Assembly (NCBI GenBank): GCA_008704415.1
Contig: VXIS01000002.1
Coordinates: 361,054 to 425,053 of the forward strand
Reading direction: 5' to 3'
DNA: 64,000 bases
Source of the DNA: Sphaerosporella brunnea
Lineage: Eukaryota; Ascomycota; Pezizomycetes; Pezizales; Pyronemataceae
The notes under the pieces were generated by a model. It saw nothing but the letters and a program-made list of their open reading frames with translations. It had not been told where the DNA came from and did no database searches. Below are positions 44,372 to 55,760 of this stretch, in pieces (position 1 is the stretch's first letter; every line of letters starts with the position of its first letter). The translations under genes were made by a program, and so were the position numbers.

Positions 44372-44659
44372 TGTCATTTTTCGTTTCTTTTCTTCGATAC
44401 CATACATTTTGCTATTTTGTTGTATATCCTACACAAATGAACATCCGTGTGGTGACCACACGGCGAGCCATGATAAGTTCAGCTTCGCTCAATTTTTAAT
44501 CGCGTAGAATAAGGTTGAATCGTATGTATGTGTTATGGTAGAAATTACCCACAGCGTATCACTCAGGCAAAGGTAAATTTTCCGTGTTTTCCGGACCACG
44601 TGACTTTTCTCGATAGTCTATACCGTAGTAGGGTAAATTTTCGGGTTTTCCGTGTTGCA

Positions 44660-45078
44660 CCACAGCTGCGGCTCACTGGCAAACCAAGGGAACATCTGTT
44701 CAAATTCTGCACCCGCTGGCGCAAGGAGCAAGCAGTGCTGTGGAAGGCTGTGGCGGACGCTACAAAAGAAGGGAAAAAGAGGCGACGGATGAAGACGCCG
44801 ATTAGGGTCCTTTTGTCTGATGAGCGCTGTACGGAGGCGGTATTGGCTTTTCTAAGTAGCACCAAAGTGGGGAATGTGGCCCTCTCGTTTGTCCTCTTTC
44901 TTTGTCCCCTCTACGAATCTCCTTGGTGCGTTATATATCGGGTGCCATTTCCTTGACTTATTTCCTTCGGAGGAGCAGACCCCACAATAGGACGCGAGCC
45001 TAGGGGCAGCGATGATTCTGTATTATATGTCATGGCCGCAAGCGGCCAAATACAATATGATCAAAACAAACAAAAGCT
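44660..45078 (+). mobile_element. Short LINE copy, 3' end only
   Basis: It starts inside the zinc knuckle region (REHLFKFCTRWRKEQAVLWK) and runs to FLSSTKVG, then the subfamily-2 3' UTR (GGAGGAGC, CCTAGGGGCAGCGATGATTC), the hairpin GGCCGCAAGCGGCC at 45034-45047 and a tail ATACAATATGATCAAAACAA. It lies between palH and the HNH gene, about 100 bp from the end of the HNH gene. Confidence 0.85.
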
Positions 45079-45183
45079 GCGGCTCACTTTGATCTATCTA
45101 TATATATACCGTATTTCCCATCATTGATGCAACAAGAAGCAAACTCCGAACACCGGCGCTCCGCGAAAAGAAGAAAAGAAAGG

Positions 45184-46403
45184 CTAAAAAACCCCCAGAA
45201 ACAACCGCGAAACCGGGGTTGATCCATCTTCCGCGAAACAGCCCAGCATCTGGCGCTCGCGAAGCACGTCGTCAATAGTCTCTGCTAGTCCCGAGGCGTG
45301 CAGGACCCTAGTAATCGCCGCATGGACACGTAGAAGTTCAGGACTCGGTAGCTCATGGAGTCCGCTGTGAGCTGTGAAGGTAACATACTCGGGAAGATCG
45401 CGCACAACATCCCAAGGAACCTTATGTTTCTCAATCCTGTAGTGATTGGGCCTTGACTTCAGGTGGAGTTCATCAACTCCTATACTATGTACCGCGAAAT
45501 AAGGTGGGGGTGAACTCATACCGTCGCTATGAAGCAAAAGCCGAAATTGCCAAATGTACTCTGCAAGTTCTCACTCATGGTCATAACGTTGCGTGTTTCG
45601 TTGATGGAGTTTGCACTGAAGTTGATTCGGTTGCGAATGTCGGGAAACATCCGGTAGATTGCGTCCCAACATGTCGAAATCGAATGTCTCTGGCTCGAGT
45701 GTCAGCGTTGCCACAATAGGTCAAAATCACCTCGCACCTGCACCTCGCCAAAGTTCCCCAAAGAGAATGGTATGATATGGACGGCTTGGGTAATGGTGTT
45801 GGGAACAGCCGTCGGGAAAGTGTCGAAATCCCAAAACCCTGTCACCATACACCGACTGCCGTCTCGATCAAGACACATCCGCTTCAAATTTTTTTGATCA
45901 CGCTTTTGAGAGACAATTTCGCTCGCGATGCCTTCCACGCCATCCGATACTCCAGGCCGAGGGGTGGGCAGTACTGAAGGAGTACCACCTCTAGCTTTGA
46001 CTATTCTGTGTCAGCATCCTAGAGAAAGCGGGAGGCGGTTACTCCTCCAAAGAAAGATCGTGTCACGCTATTTCCGTTCAGAAAAATGTGATCCAATCTT
46101 TTTTCGGAGGCATGAGTCGATCATCGTACATGGAGTGAAGATAGCAGACATATAATGGGTAGCCAGCAGACTAAGATCCGGAGTGTTGATGATGTCATCG
46201 ATTAGGTTCTCGAATCCACCGAGGCCGATGACCGTCTTGTGGTCGAGAAGGGTTCGAAGGAGGGTAGCAGTGTAGTCGTCATTGGATTTAGGGGCGTATC
46301 CATCGACGCGATCTGCCTTACAATCGTTGTGAAAGCCGAAAGACTCGCTCGGACAGGTACTCAAAAGAGAGCTTGCCTGCGATGACTGCGATGACTGGTC
46401 CAT
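45184..46403 (-). CDS. HNH-endonuclease-domain protein (HNH_2-like)
   Basis: Exons 46403-46130, 46000-45738, 45689-45522 and 45456-45184 give 325 aa, all in phase. Introns: 129 nt (GTACGA...GCTGAC...AATAG), 48 nt (GTGCGA...CGCTGACA...CCAG) and 65 nt (GTATGA...CTGAAG). The HNH-like core is RDGSRCMVTGFWDFD at ~135-150, then AVHIIPFSLGNF with the expected His near 168, then INFSANSINETRNVMTMSEN carrying the Asn, then LQSTFGNFGF. In related fungal proteins I expect a His at the L-x-x-x-F position where this one has Gln, so activity is doubtful. Such proteins form large lineage-specific families in filamentous fungi with unknown role. The start at 46403 (MDQSSQSSQ) is chosen over an upstream in-frame extension because the extension has poor composition. 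Confidence 0.83.
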
Positions 46404-47377
46404 GGTGGCGCGGTAGAGTAGAGGAGAATAGAAAGAAGAGTGACGAAGGATGGCGATGTCGGGGAAGGTGCCAACAGAGACGCGCAACGCAACGGAAGCT
46501 GACAAACCGCCAAGCCAGCTCCCGCGGATTGTCAACCGCCGCCCGCGTGCAACTCCGTGGGTGACGAGTAGCCCGCCACACAAAATGTATCGAGCAGCAA
46601 AACAAGCGGAAGCAAAATATGCTACGTGAGGCTGGCCAGAGTAGTCGTGGAAGTGTTCAGCAGCGAGTTCTATTTTTTGTTTGCACAGGCGTGTGCGTGA
46701 ATGCTCGTTGCTGCGCAGTGCGCAGTGCGCACGCATGCTTCTCTATTCCTCCTCAGCTCAATCCTATCCAGCTTTCTTTGCAAGTTCCCACAGCCCCGAC
46801 AGCAGCCGTCTTCAGCAGAACAAAGCCTTGAGACCAATGATAGATCGGCTGAACTATGAAAGGTCAGAATACTTACTGCTCATGCTTAAAGGCCTCTGCT
46901 CCCGCCGCTCCAACCGTCTCCACAGGCTCCACAGCGGCCCTCCAATAGAACCCGCTATCTCATCGAAGGTCAGAATAATATTCTTGGTGAAAAACAAAGT
47001 GTACTGACACTCGACTACAGCAGGACCTACCTGCATAGCTGGACCAACACGGAGACCTGAATATAGACGGAGGCCGGTGGAAGTTATTGAGGAAGTCACC
47101 GAAGGCCCAGCGAATACTGGTAGGTATAAACCAACATCCCAAACTCCAACGTGTCAATTGGACTAACAAAACAATAGTCAAATTGCAGACGCACCTATAC
47201 GCCGAACGCCCCTGTTCCCACGCCACTTGCCGTTAGCTCTTCATACCAGTTCAACCCCCAAGCCGGCCATCTATGCAGTAGGCAATGCGAAGCTCGCAAA
47301 GCCAATTGTCCTGGAATCGATAGGTACACTTCTCGCTGCGGCAGCCGCGATGGGGCCTGCAGTCTGGACAGCTCCCG
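46404..47377. other. No gene recognised
   Basis: The first part is the promoter side of the HNH gene. Frames at 46680-47230 show no domain. Confidence 0.4.
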
Positions 47378-47608
47378 CTATTCCTCCAAGCTTAGTCGTT
47401 CAGGCGACCTTTCAACCAGGTCATCCACCACCTTTTCGTGGAGGCCGGTTGGTATTTTGGGACACTGAATGGCTGCGTGTCTCTTCGCTTCGGGACCGTT
47501 TCTTGCGGCAGAGACTTTGTGGCAAAACCGGCAATAGTGAGTGCAACGAGAAGCATGTCGGTTTGTGTTTGCTTGGTTTTCATCGATCTGCAACAGTTCG
47601 TCAATCAA
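47378..47608 (-). pseudogene. BED-type zinc finger fragment
   Basis: The minus-strand frame has CTHYCRFCHKVSAARNGPEA then KRHAAIQCPKIPTGLHEKVV. A CxxC followed by RH/KRH-xxxx-C and then PKIP is the BED finger found at the N-terminus of hAT transposases and their domesticated relatives. The frame closes after 70 residues. Another minus frame just upstream (KRKASSTLQTTVQNYL, 47635-47760) may be its missing start, broken by a frameshift. No hAT catalytic domain is seen, so this is a stub. Confidence 0.45.
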
Positions 47609-47814
47609 TGGATCTGTGGGTTGGCCGCCTTTATTTATTTATTTTTTGGCAGGAGGCTGTCCAGGCGGCGATACAGGTCGTTCTTCATGCGGTAACTGAG
47701 ATATGGGTGGTATAAAGCAGGGTTTCCAGGCTCGAGGTAATTTTGAACCGTGGTTTGAAGGGTGGAGGAGGCCTTGCGTTTTCGATTCACTCTTTCACAT
47801 TCCTCTTTCCTTTG

Positions 47815-47960
47815 TCGCTTTTCCTTGGAAGGGCCGCAGGCACCAGCCGTAGGCTTAGGCCTAAGGTGTAGCATAGTCTCTTCTCTTACATATGTCATGG
47901 CCGCAAGCGGCCGAATACAATATGAAATAAAAAATGAAAAAAAAATGAAAAAAAAAAATA
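47815..47960 (+). mobile_element. LINE 3' tail inserted beside the tRNA gene
   Basis: Only the 3' UTR is left: CTTTTCCTTGGAAGGGCCGC, GGTGTAGCATAGTCTCTTCT, the hairpin GGCCGCAAGCGGCC at 47899-47912, then GAATACAATATGA and a long AT-rich tail of A runs. The tail stops 1-2 bp from the 3' end of tRNA-Ser, in opposite transcription sense. Confidence 0.88.
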
Positions 47961-47961
47961 T
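47947..47961 (-). terminator. Pol III terminator of tRNA-Ser, from LINE tail
   Basis: On the minus strand the tRNA is followed at once by ATAT and a run of T9, a classical RNA polymerase III stop. The T run is the complement of the A-rich LINE tail. Confidence 0.7.
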
Positions 47962-48042
47962 CGACATCGACAGGACTCGAACCTGTGCGGGCGAACCCAA
48001 GAGATTTCTAATCTCTCTCCTTAACCACTCGGACACGATGCC
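47962..48042 (-). tRNA. tRNA-Ser(AGA)
   Basis: The 81-nt minus-strand sequence folds as a class II tRNA. Acceptor GGCATCG pairs with CGATGTC (one G-U), the D stem is TCC/GGA, the anticodon stem AGAGA/TCTCT encloses loop TTAGAAA with anticodon AGA, the long variable arm is TGGGTTCGCCCGC, and the T arm is ACAGG-TTCGAGT-CCTGT with discriminator G. Internal promoter boxes are present: A box near TGTCCGAGTGG, B box GGTTCGAGTCC. No intron is present. Read after wobble modification, it decodes UCU and UCC. Confidence 0.97.
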
Positions 48043-48163
48043 ATAGTGTATTGCGGCATTCCCGCCATCATATCTGCTGGAGGCGACACCCAGGTATATC
48101 TCCAGGAGTACATACACACCAGGTAACCGACAAGTGCAAAAGCCACACAATACAATAACAATA

Positions 48164-48259
48164 GAGAGTTTGCGATTTGCATCCAGACGCAAATTTAAGC
48201 TGGCCAAGACTTCGGGTCACCGCCTGATTTTTGCGTCTAGAAGCAAATCGCAAACTCTC
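48164..48259. mobile_element. 96-bp palindromic MITE
   Basis: GAGAGTTTGCGATTTGC at the left and GCAAATCGCAAACTCTC at the right are perfect inverted repeats. The repeat extends to ~36 bp with mismatches (CCAGACGCAAAT / TTTGCGTCTAG). TA flanks both sides (48162-48163, 48260-48261). A second copy is at 20508-20592. Confidence 0.82.
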
Positions 48260-48419
48260 TAATAACAATAACAATGCAATCCCCAGATGAAAAAATGCAC
48301 TCCCCAACGCAATACCCGATCTACTCGACGACACGGACACACGCCGGGAATCTAGAAATCTCGCCGGGGCGGGCGGGGGTGACAACCTTGTGCCTCTGAG
48401 GTGCCTTTTTTTTTTTTTT

Positions 48420-48680
48420 CTTGTTTGTTTCAATCGTATTGCATTCGGCCGCCTGTTGGTGCCCGCGGCTCCTCCTGGCTTGCGCGTCCGTGAGCATGCG
48501 GGCCTTTCCGGTGTGGAAGGTTGTCGGAAGGCCGGTTCGAGGCCGGCCGCAATGCCGAAGAGTCCGGCGTCACCGGCCTCCTTGGAGTTGCTTCGCTTCT
48601 TCTCGGCAGCAGGCCTCCCCGGCCTGGTTTCTTCCGCAAGCCGCAGTTTCCCACTTGCCATGTCCGCGTTTTACCCACCC
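48420..48680 (-). mobile_element. LINE copy with internal deletion
   Basis: On the minus strand a piece of RNase H (NSKEAGDAGLFGIAAGLEPA, a decayed form of the YDAELFGIAAGLELA block) is followed within about 100 bp by the 3' tail (CGGCCGAATGCAATACGATT then GAAACAAAC). About 1 kb between them, including the zinc knuckle, is missing. Confidence 0.75.
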
Positions 48681-49033
48681 ACCCGCTCGCCATCGCCTTC
48701 CCTCGCTGCCCGGCCATGAGGTCACCGCAGCGTGGTTGACTCCGTCGCACTTTTAGCGTGCTGCCACCCTGGAATTACATGTAGCTCGCCTTGTCGAGCA
48801 GCACGTGCGGGAGCCAATCGCCGCGCCAGGCACGGGACAGCCGGCGTCGCTATTGGCTGCGTCCTCGGCAATTTCGACCCTGCTTAGACACCGTACAACC
48901 CGCAGCACGCTTTCATCGGCGCAAAGAGAAACATGTGCACAATTCAACCTGATTACACGCAAAAGAAACATATTCCGTTCCAGTTCCATCCGGGATCCGC
49001 AATCCCACTCAGAAAAAAAAAAAGCACGAAAAC

Positions 49034-52000
49034 CTACGCGTCCGCACCGCCAGCCTCAAGGACCAAGTCCCTAAACCCCTGCTGCAGCCAATCCCAAAAC
49101 GCCCTCCACCTGTATGCTCTCAATCTCGCAGCACCACCAATCTCTCGCTGAACTACCACCGCCGTGACGACGACTCCCCTCACACCCTCAGAGTGCTTCT
49201 CGAGCTCCTGCTTGACCGCGTTCTCCTTCGGTTTCTCTCCGAGAACCTTCTTCATGACGTCCGCGATGGCGTCGAGACGCTTCGCAGTTTCGTCCTTGGC
49301 CAGAACCGCCAGCTTGGCCAGCATCAGGTTGGCGAGCGCGCGGATGTCGTGTTCGTCGCCGATGCCAGCGATTACCCGCTGGAAGTACGTGTCCAGGTCG
49401 ATGCTGGAGAAGGACGTTTCGAGGAGGGAGTAGAGCGTCTCGTAGGCGGATTTGCGGACTTCAAGGCCGTCGTCCACGCGGTGGCGGAAGGGGCCCATCT
49501 GGATTTCACGGACGAGCTCGGGCTTGATGATCGACTCGGCATAGACGTGGGGGAGGAGGAGCTTTTCGAGACCCGCGCCGGCGAGCAGGTGAGATTTGTT
49601 CGTAGCCGCGCTGGTGAGCGCTGTAAGCGCCAAGCGACGGTTGTCGAGCTCCCAGTCTTGAAGCATGGTTTCCAGGAAGGCGACGACCACCACACGAAGG
49701 CATTCGTCGTAGGTAGTGTCCGTGTCCATGAAGGTGAAGCGCAGTGCGGACATGGCCAGGCCGCGAACAACCGACTCTTGGGACTTCAGGTGTTTCTGCA
49801 GCTCGGGGAGGAATGTGTAAGGATCGAGGATGATCAGCCGGCCGACGCACTCGGCGGCAACCGCCTTGGAGTCGTCGTTGGTCACTGCAGTGGACAAGAG
49901 AGTGTCCCACATGTGGCTGGTGTAAGGCTGGAGGGCATCCGCCGAAGAGTGGGTAATGATCTCCTTCAGTGAATGAACCAGTAAGTAGCTGTCATTTCCT
50001 CCCTGCAGCCTCCTCATGATCACCGGCACGAACTTGTCCACATTTCCAGCACCGGCCAGTCCGAGCGCAGCAGCCGCAGCAATGGGGACGTTGTCGGTGT
50101 TGCCGTTCAGCTGAGACAGGAACGTCTCCGGCGGGACCGTAAACGCCTTGCGCATGCGAAGGCCGATCTCTCCGAGGACCATGAGAGCCAGACATTTGCG
50201 GTCATCGTCACGCACGCTCTCAACTTCCGTCACGAAGTCCTTGACTCCCACAATGAAGCCGCCACGGTCGCCACCGCCGCTAACGAGTAGCTGAGCGATG
50301 GCTTTGGCAACGACGTTCGTGTCTCCGGTGACGCCCACGTTCTTGAGGAAGGCGTTCATAAGCGCCCTCTTACCCTTCGCATCTGACTCTCCAATGGTGG
50401 CGATCAAAGCCAAGAGGTTCTCCAACACAACGCCGGATCCGAGCGGGGACTTGACTAGGCTACAGATGCCGCTGATGACCCCCGAAGTCACACTGATGCC
50501 AGGATGTCCACCCTCGCTGAGAATCATGAGGCGCAGCATCGCGATGGACAGTCCGAGCAACTGCATATCACCAACCACCAACATGGGCGTCAACATAGCC
50601 ACCAACTCCCACTTGCTGACGGCGTCCAGGTGCTCGCGGAGAATGTCGTTCGAAGCAATACTCTTCAAAGCGTCCAAGCTGGCCGCTTTGAGGGCCCTGT
50701 TGGACTTGCGCAGCTGGCCTCCGAGCTCGGCAACAACTGCCTGCGTCCACGCCCGGCTGATTTGGTCTTCCCGCACGGCTGTCTTGGCGACAATGTCGAT
50801 AGCATGGGCAGAACTGAAGCGAGTAGTCTCGTTCTTCAACCGATCCAGAAAGCCGTCCAAAGCATGGCGACGGGCGCCGGGTGGGAGAGCACCAGGTTTG
50901 CCGCTGGTCCGGTTGAGAAGGAAACTTAAAGTGATCACAGCTTTCTCGCGCACCTCAAAGGCGGTGTCGGCATTATCGACCTTCTTGATGATAGCTTCAT
51001 AAAGCTGGCCGAGGAACTTCGCGTGGACAGGCGCTCCTGGGGTGGTCAAAAGCTTGATGACGGAAGCCACAGTTCCGAGAGCTTCGAAGGAAACCTTGTA
51101 CGCGTTTTCGTTCACGGCAGCGCATATCGCAGAGACCGCAGCTTTCAGGTATGCGTTGACAGTCTCAAGGGAGTGGTTCTCAAAGATCTTGGAGAATAAG
51201 CGAAGAACCTCGATCCTGACACTGGAGCTGGTAGCGGTAGCCACACTTCCTCCGGGAGCGGAGGCGGCGACTATGTTTCCACCCGAGGCCAAAGCGTTGC
51301 CGCCCTTGGCAGCATCGATGAGCGGGTAGATGAAGATATGGAGAGTATTTTCCAGGCCACCGTGAAGAATCGACACGACCGCGTTCAGCAAGACAACGCT
51401 TGCCTGCTTCGTGGGCAGCGTGACGGATTTGTTGTTGAGCAGCTTTCCAAGAGACTTGGACAGCCGAGGAACGAGCTGGCGAAGACTGGCACGAACGCCC
51501 TGGGTATCAGTCGCCTTTGTCTCCAGCATCACATCAGTATCCATCATCGAAGCATCGGACCCGCGCCGCGTCATTGGGGGAGGTGCCATGGTGCCAACGC
51601 TGGGCAAGCCGCGGCCGGAAACTGCGCTGCCATCAGCAACCTCGCCAGTCTTCCTGACGAGCACCGTGAAGGTGGCTAGAATCTCAAGGCGGACGTTCTC
51701 CTCCCTCTCGTGGAAGCGCTCAACCAGCAGTGGGGCCAGCCTCCTGTAGGCAACGCCACCACGCTCTTTGGATCCGCGTATCAGATCGCCGGCACGAGTC
51801 GAAAGCACCGTGGACAATAGCTTGGCCGCGCATCGCCTGACCTTCCACGACATGTCGTCTTCGTCCGAGAAGGCACCATCGTCCTCAAAAGCACCCTCGT
51901 CGCTCCCGCCATCACCTTCATCCCCGGTACCACCCATCTCCTCGTCGTCCCCAGGGTCAGCGTAGTTGGGGTCGTACTTCAGGAAGAGGGTGCTGGCGTT

Positions 52001-53135
52001 GATGAGGTCATTCAAGAAAGGTTTCATTTCTTTCGTGCAGCAACTCTGGAAGCTGTCCAGGGCCACCAGAGCAGTCTCGCGGACTTCGTCCATCTCCAGA
52101 TCCGGCTCGTCACCGAGCTCACGGTCTTCCAGATCCTTTCCGTCCACAACTGATAAGACGAAAGGGCATATCGTCTTGAGATGCGGTCCGAAGCGGTCCG
52201 GGATTCCGCGGGCCAAAGAGTCAGTGACCGAGATGAGCAAACGCAAACGGCTGGGTTTGGTGTTCTTGCTCTCGGCATGGAAAGATTCGATGATGTGGTT
52301 GATTAACGACGACAGCAGCTCGTCGGGGGCGTAGATGCACAACAGACTTAGACCGATTACGGCACGCTTCTTGATGACGCCGGAAATCCTCTCGTTCTGG
52401 ACCAGGTTCATAACTGCGACTTGCAGCCTCTCCACCTCCGCACCGGTCATGATGGTTCCAAAGCACCGTACCGTCTCGATCAGCAGGGCGATGCTGTCCA
52501 GAATCGCTCCCATGTGCTTTCGAACATCTTCATCCGGCCTCAGCAAAGCCAGAAGCTTGGGTATCAACGTCTTCTGCACTGCAACCACCGCAGCCTGGAT
52601 AGCTTGCTGGGAGGCTTCCGGTCGGGCGGGGGTCGCGGTGGATGCAGTCTGGCCGCGCTGCAAAGCGGCATTGAAGGCGGAGGTGGTGTGGTGCGAGGTG
52701 TGTGGGCGAGGGAGGTTGGTGATGATAGTTCGCAGGGCGGTTGAGGGAATCGAGGGGTCTGGTGAAGTCATGGACAGGACCGCGAGGCGGTCGATCAAAG
52801 GGCCAATCTGGTTTTCCTTGATTCTGAGCACGAGGGGTCCCAAGCTATGGAAGCTGTCAGCACAGCCCAGCACAAAACGCACCAGGAGAGGCAGGCGGAA
52901 GCTCATACCACTTGACGGCAAGGTTCTGCACTTCGCCGTTCGCGTCGTCCAACGCCCTTACGACCGCATCGGTGAGCTTCGACATAGATCCCAGATCCGC
53001 CTGCGAGAAGTTTGTGTTCTGCGCGAGCATGCCGAGCAGGTCGTTCAACGCCATGAAGCGGAAGTCGCAGTCCGAGCTGGCCATCTTCTCCAGCAAGGAC
53101 TGGACCGCATAGGCAGGGGGGACCGTGGTCGTCAT
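49034..53135 (-). CDS. CAND1: CAND1/TIP120-type cullin exchange factor
   Basis: Exon 1 is 53135-52909 and exon 2 is 52844-49034, joined across a 64-nt intron (GTATGAG...GCTGACAG...CATAG). They give 1345 aa with no other break. The junction restores NLAVKCLGPLV, a block conserved from yeast to human CAND1. The protein is an alpha-solenoid of HEAT repeats. An acidic Asp/Glu/Gly loop lies at about 370-410, and the TIP120 C-terminal domain is recognisable at about 1110-1300 (GPFRHRVDDGLEVRKSAYET, later NAVKQELEKHSE). CAND1 wraps unneddylated cullin-RBX1 and exchanges substrate receptors of SCF-type ubiquitin ligases. Human CAND1 is 1230 aa; the extra length here is mostly the acidic loop and inserts. 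In Aspergillus nidulans CandA is encoded by two split genes, but here it is a single one. Confidence 0.96.
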
Positions 53136-53829
53136 CGTGCGTTGCGGTTGTAGAGGTGGTGGCGGCGGTGGGGGGGGGGGGGGTTTGGATGTTATTCGGG
53201 AGATGATTGGGTCGCGAGGAGTCGCAGCGTCGTGGGGCTACGGCAAGTCGGAAGGGTCGTGACGTCGTTCAGCAGTGGTTATTGAGGGAATGGAGGTGCG
53301 CAGAGGTGGTGATGTGCGGCGGAGGGGATATTGCAGAGATGGTGGTGAACCGGGTGGAGGGGGGGATCGCCGACAAGCGCTGCAAGGAAGTTAGCGTAGC
53401 GGCGGCGGCTGCACAGCCACTTTCAGCCGCAATGGGTCGCGTGTGATACCAGCCACACACATGAACTCGTCTGGAATTGCAATGCTGAAAGAAATGTATC
53501 TTTCTCGCATGGGAGAGCTACACCGGAATGCAAGATGACTTACCAGACCTAACAGCACCAGTTGGAATTTCTTTCAGGAGAGGAGGACCGAGTGAAAGCG
53601 GTGATGATCTATCTGCTTCTTGGGCAACCAGCACCATCGCCACACCAGACGACAACCCCGCCGGCAACCGCCTACGCGCCGCCAGTGCCCCCCGCTGCGC
53701 CCATGGAGCAAGTCACATCGACCCAACGCCGCCTCCAGTCCGTCAAGAACGAAGCCTTCGACGGCGTGTCGATATGGACCCACCACGATGACCGATGACC
53801 GCTAGGCTCGCCGCCGCCGCCATCCCCGG
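53136..53829. other. CAND1 upstream region
   Basis: A G13-type run lies near 53169-53182 in the probable 5' leader of CAND1. A plus frame at 53562-53798 (FLSGEEDRVKAVMIYLLLGQ) is coding-like but unrecognised. It directly precedes the LINE remnant. Confidence 0.4.
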
Positions 53830-55085
53830 ATGCCGTTCTGCGGTCGAGCGGACCTTGACAGTCACCCGCAGCCTGCAGGGCCCCGTCCAGAAAAGACAGC
53901 TCTCCGGACCTCCGCCGTGTGGCAAGAGCCCACCAACAATTCGATCGCAGTACATACAGACGTCGCCAGACTCGAAGACGGCAACCGTGGCTACTCGGCC
54001 GCGACTCGTGACCGCATCGAACAAGACAGAACGGTCCAGCGACGCGGCGTACATCGGCTGCAACAAGAAAGCCTCCGACGCAGAACTGCTCTGCATCGCA
54101 GCTGGCTTCGAACTTGCCTACCGATAACTCTCCACCGGGAGCTCTGCTGTGGCACGGTTCGCGTGTTCACCGACGCGCAGGCGGCCTCAAGAGGCGACGA
54201 GATAGCACGCCCGGTCCCGAACAATGACTACTGCCGAGGATTGTCCACCGCCGAGGCCACGCTCCTAGCCGCAGGGGCCTAGCCGCAGGATGGAGAACGG
54301 AGTTCCGTTGAGTCCCGGGACGCAAAGACGCCATCGGCAACGAACTCGCCGACCTCCAGCGAAGGAAGCCGCGGCGACGGTGGAACCTCAACCCCGGAAG
54401 TGCTCCGCATGACCTCGCTCGCGTACGTCGCCAGGAAAACCACCCAAGCCAAACGACAAGACCGTGTCGCCCGGCTCCAGAAACATTGCGCCGATAAGAA
54501 ATACTACAATACAAAGCACGGAGGTCGCACGGGCTTGACCCCTCGCCTTCTCATTTCTACCAGATCATTCTCATTTCTACCAGATCAAGCTCAACAAGGC
54601 CCTGACGGCTCCCTCCCTACCTGATGTGGACGAACAGGAGAGACGATGACCCAGTGCAAACGAGGGAACACCTTTTCAAGTCCGGTGCACGATGGCGACG
54701 AGAGCAGTCGGTCCTGTGGAAGGCAGTCGAGGAGGCCACGGACAAGGATGGCGGAAGGGGAAGTGGCGGGAGGAAGGTCTCTACCTCCATGGAGGTCCTA
54801 TTGGCAGACGATCGATGTACCAAGGCTGTGCTTGATTTCCTAGAGTGCACCAACGTTGGATCTTGGCCTGCAAATGCCTAAATGTGTGTCGACTCACAGA
54901 TTGTATCCCTCCCCTTTCCTCTTACGTGTAACGACTCTCTTGATCTTCTGCTTTTCCTCTCCTCTGTGCTCTCCTTCTCAGGCACGCCCGTCTGTAGGTC
55001 CATGAGGCCTAAGGGTAGCCTGTTTGTTTACATGTACCTATGTCATGGTCGCTTGCGGCCGAATACGAGATGATTAACACAAAAC
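53830..55085 (+). mobile_element. Decayed LINE copy
   Basis: Broken RNase H frames (AVWQEPTNNSIAVHTDVARL; TVRVFTDAQAA), MTSLAYVARKTTQAKRQDRV, then VQTREHLFKSGARWRREQSV and VLLADDRCTKAVLDFLECTN to ANVGSWPANA-like end at 54881. Several frameshifts and a lost CWxC pair are visible (the knuckle reads MWTNRRDDDPVQTRE). The 3' tail near 55042-55085 has GGTCGCTTGCGGCC, a mutated hairpin, then GAATACGAGATGATTAACAC. Confidence 0.82.
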
Positions 55086-55418
55086 AGCCTGGCATGGGCA
55101 CCAATTCTCAATGGGAGAAGAGCAAATAAATTTCATTGACTTTTATTCAAAGCTTATATAGGCTTAAAAGGAGTGTCCGTGTGAATCTCCTCCTCCTTTC
55201 CGAAACATATCCACCTCCCAATCAATTTCCCCGAAAGAACCACCGAAAGAAAAAAAAAAAAAAAAAACAACAACCTTGACGTATCCAGCAACTTTTGCCT
55301 CCAAGTATGTCTTGCAAGTTGCTCTGACATTATCCAGATCTGGAAGCAACCGTGCAAGATAAGATCAGTGGAAGGGGGAGGGGGGGCGGGGGGGCGGACG
55401 GAGGATTGGCATTCGTAC
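55086..55418. other. No gene recognised
   Basis: An A19-type tract near 55248 and a G/C-rich GGGGGAGGGGGGGCGG run near 55375. Nothing coding. Confidence 0.4.
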
Positions 55419-55760
55419 TTAAGGAAGAATCCGGACAGTTCCATTAGCAGCGAAGTTCCCACCGGTCCAGGAACCGGTGAACCTCGCAACCGGGACCAAT
55501 TTGATGGGGAAGATGGCAGTCAAGGTGCCAGCCTGGGCGCGGGCCGAAACCGCGTTGACTCGGCGGATCAAGTCGTGGTCGCCGGTGACGGTGACAGGGC
55601 TGTCGCCTTGGGAGACGTTGGCGCCGGTTGGGATGCCGCGGGCGCGGGGTGTCGCTGGTGTGGACCGTGAACGCAGGTCCGGGACGGCGGATCTTGACGG
55701 TTGGCCGGCCACTCCGCTTGCTGGGTGCTGTCGTCCAGTGTCATGGAAGATTTCTCCCAC
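55419..55760 (-). pseudogene. Coding-like C-terminal fragment, unknown family
   Basis: The minus frame has strong C-ending codon preference, like the host genes here. It reads ...NVSQGDSPVTVTGDHDLIRR, then VNAVSARAQAGTLTAIFPIK and FTGSWTGGNFAANGTVRILP, and stops at 55419. Beta-rich sequence with Gly/Thr suggests an extracellular-type domain, but I recognise no family. No upstream exon with a start could be linked, so this is either the last exon of a gene or a fragment. Confidence 0.4.

Noticed and set aside
49164..53153. Long plus-strand frames (up to 272 codons) opposite CAND1
   Set aside because: Shadows of the GC-rich minus-strand CAND1 codons. No domains and no introns or starts of their own.
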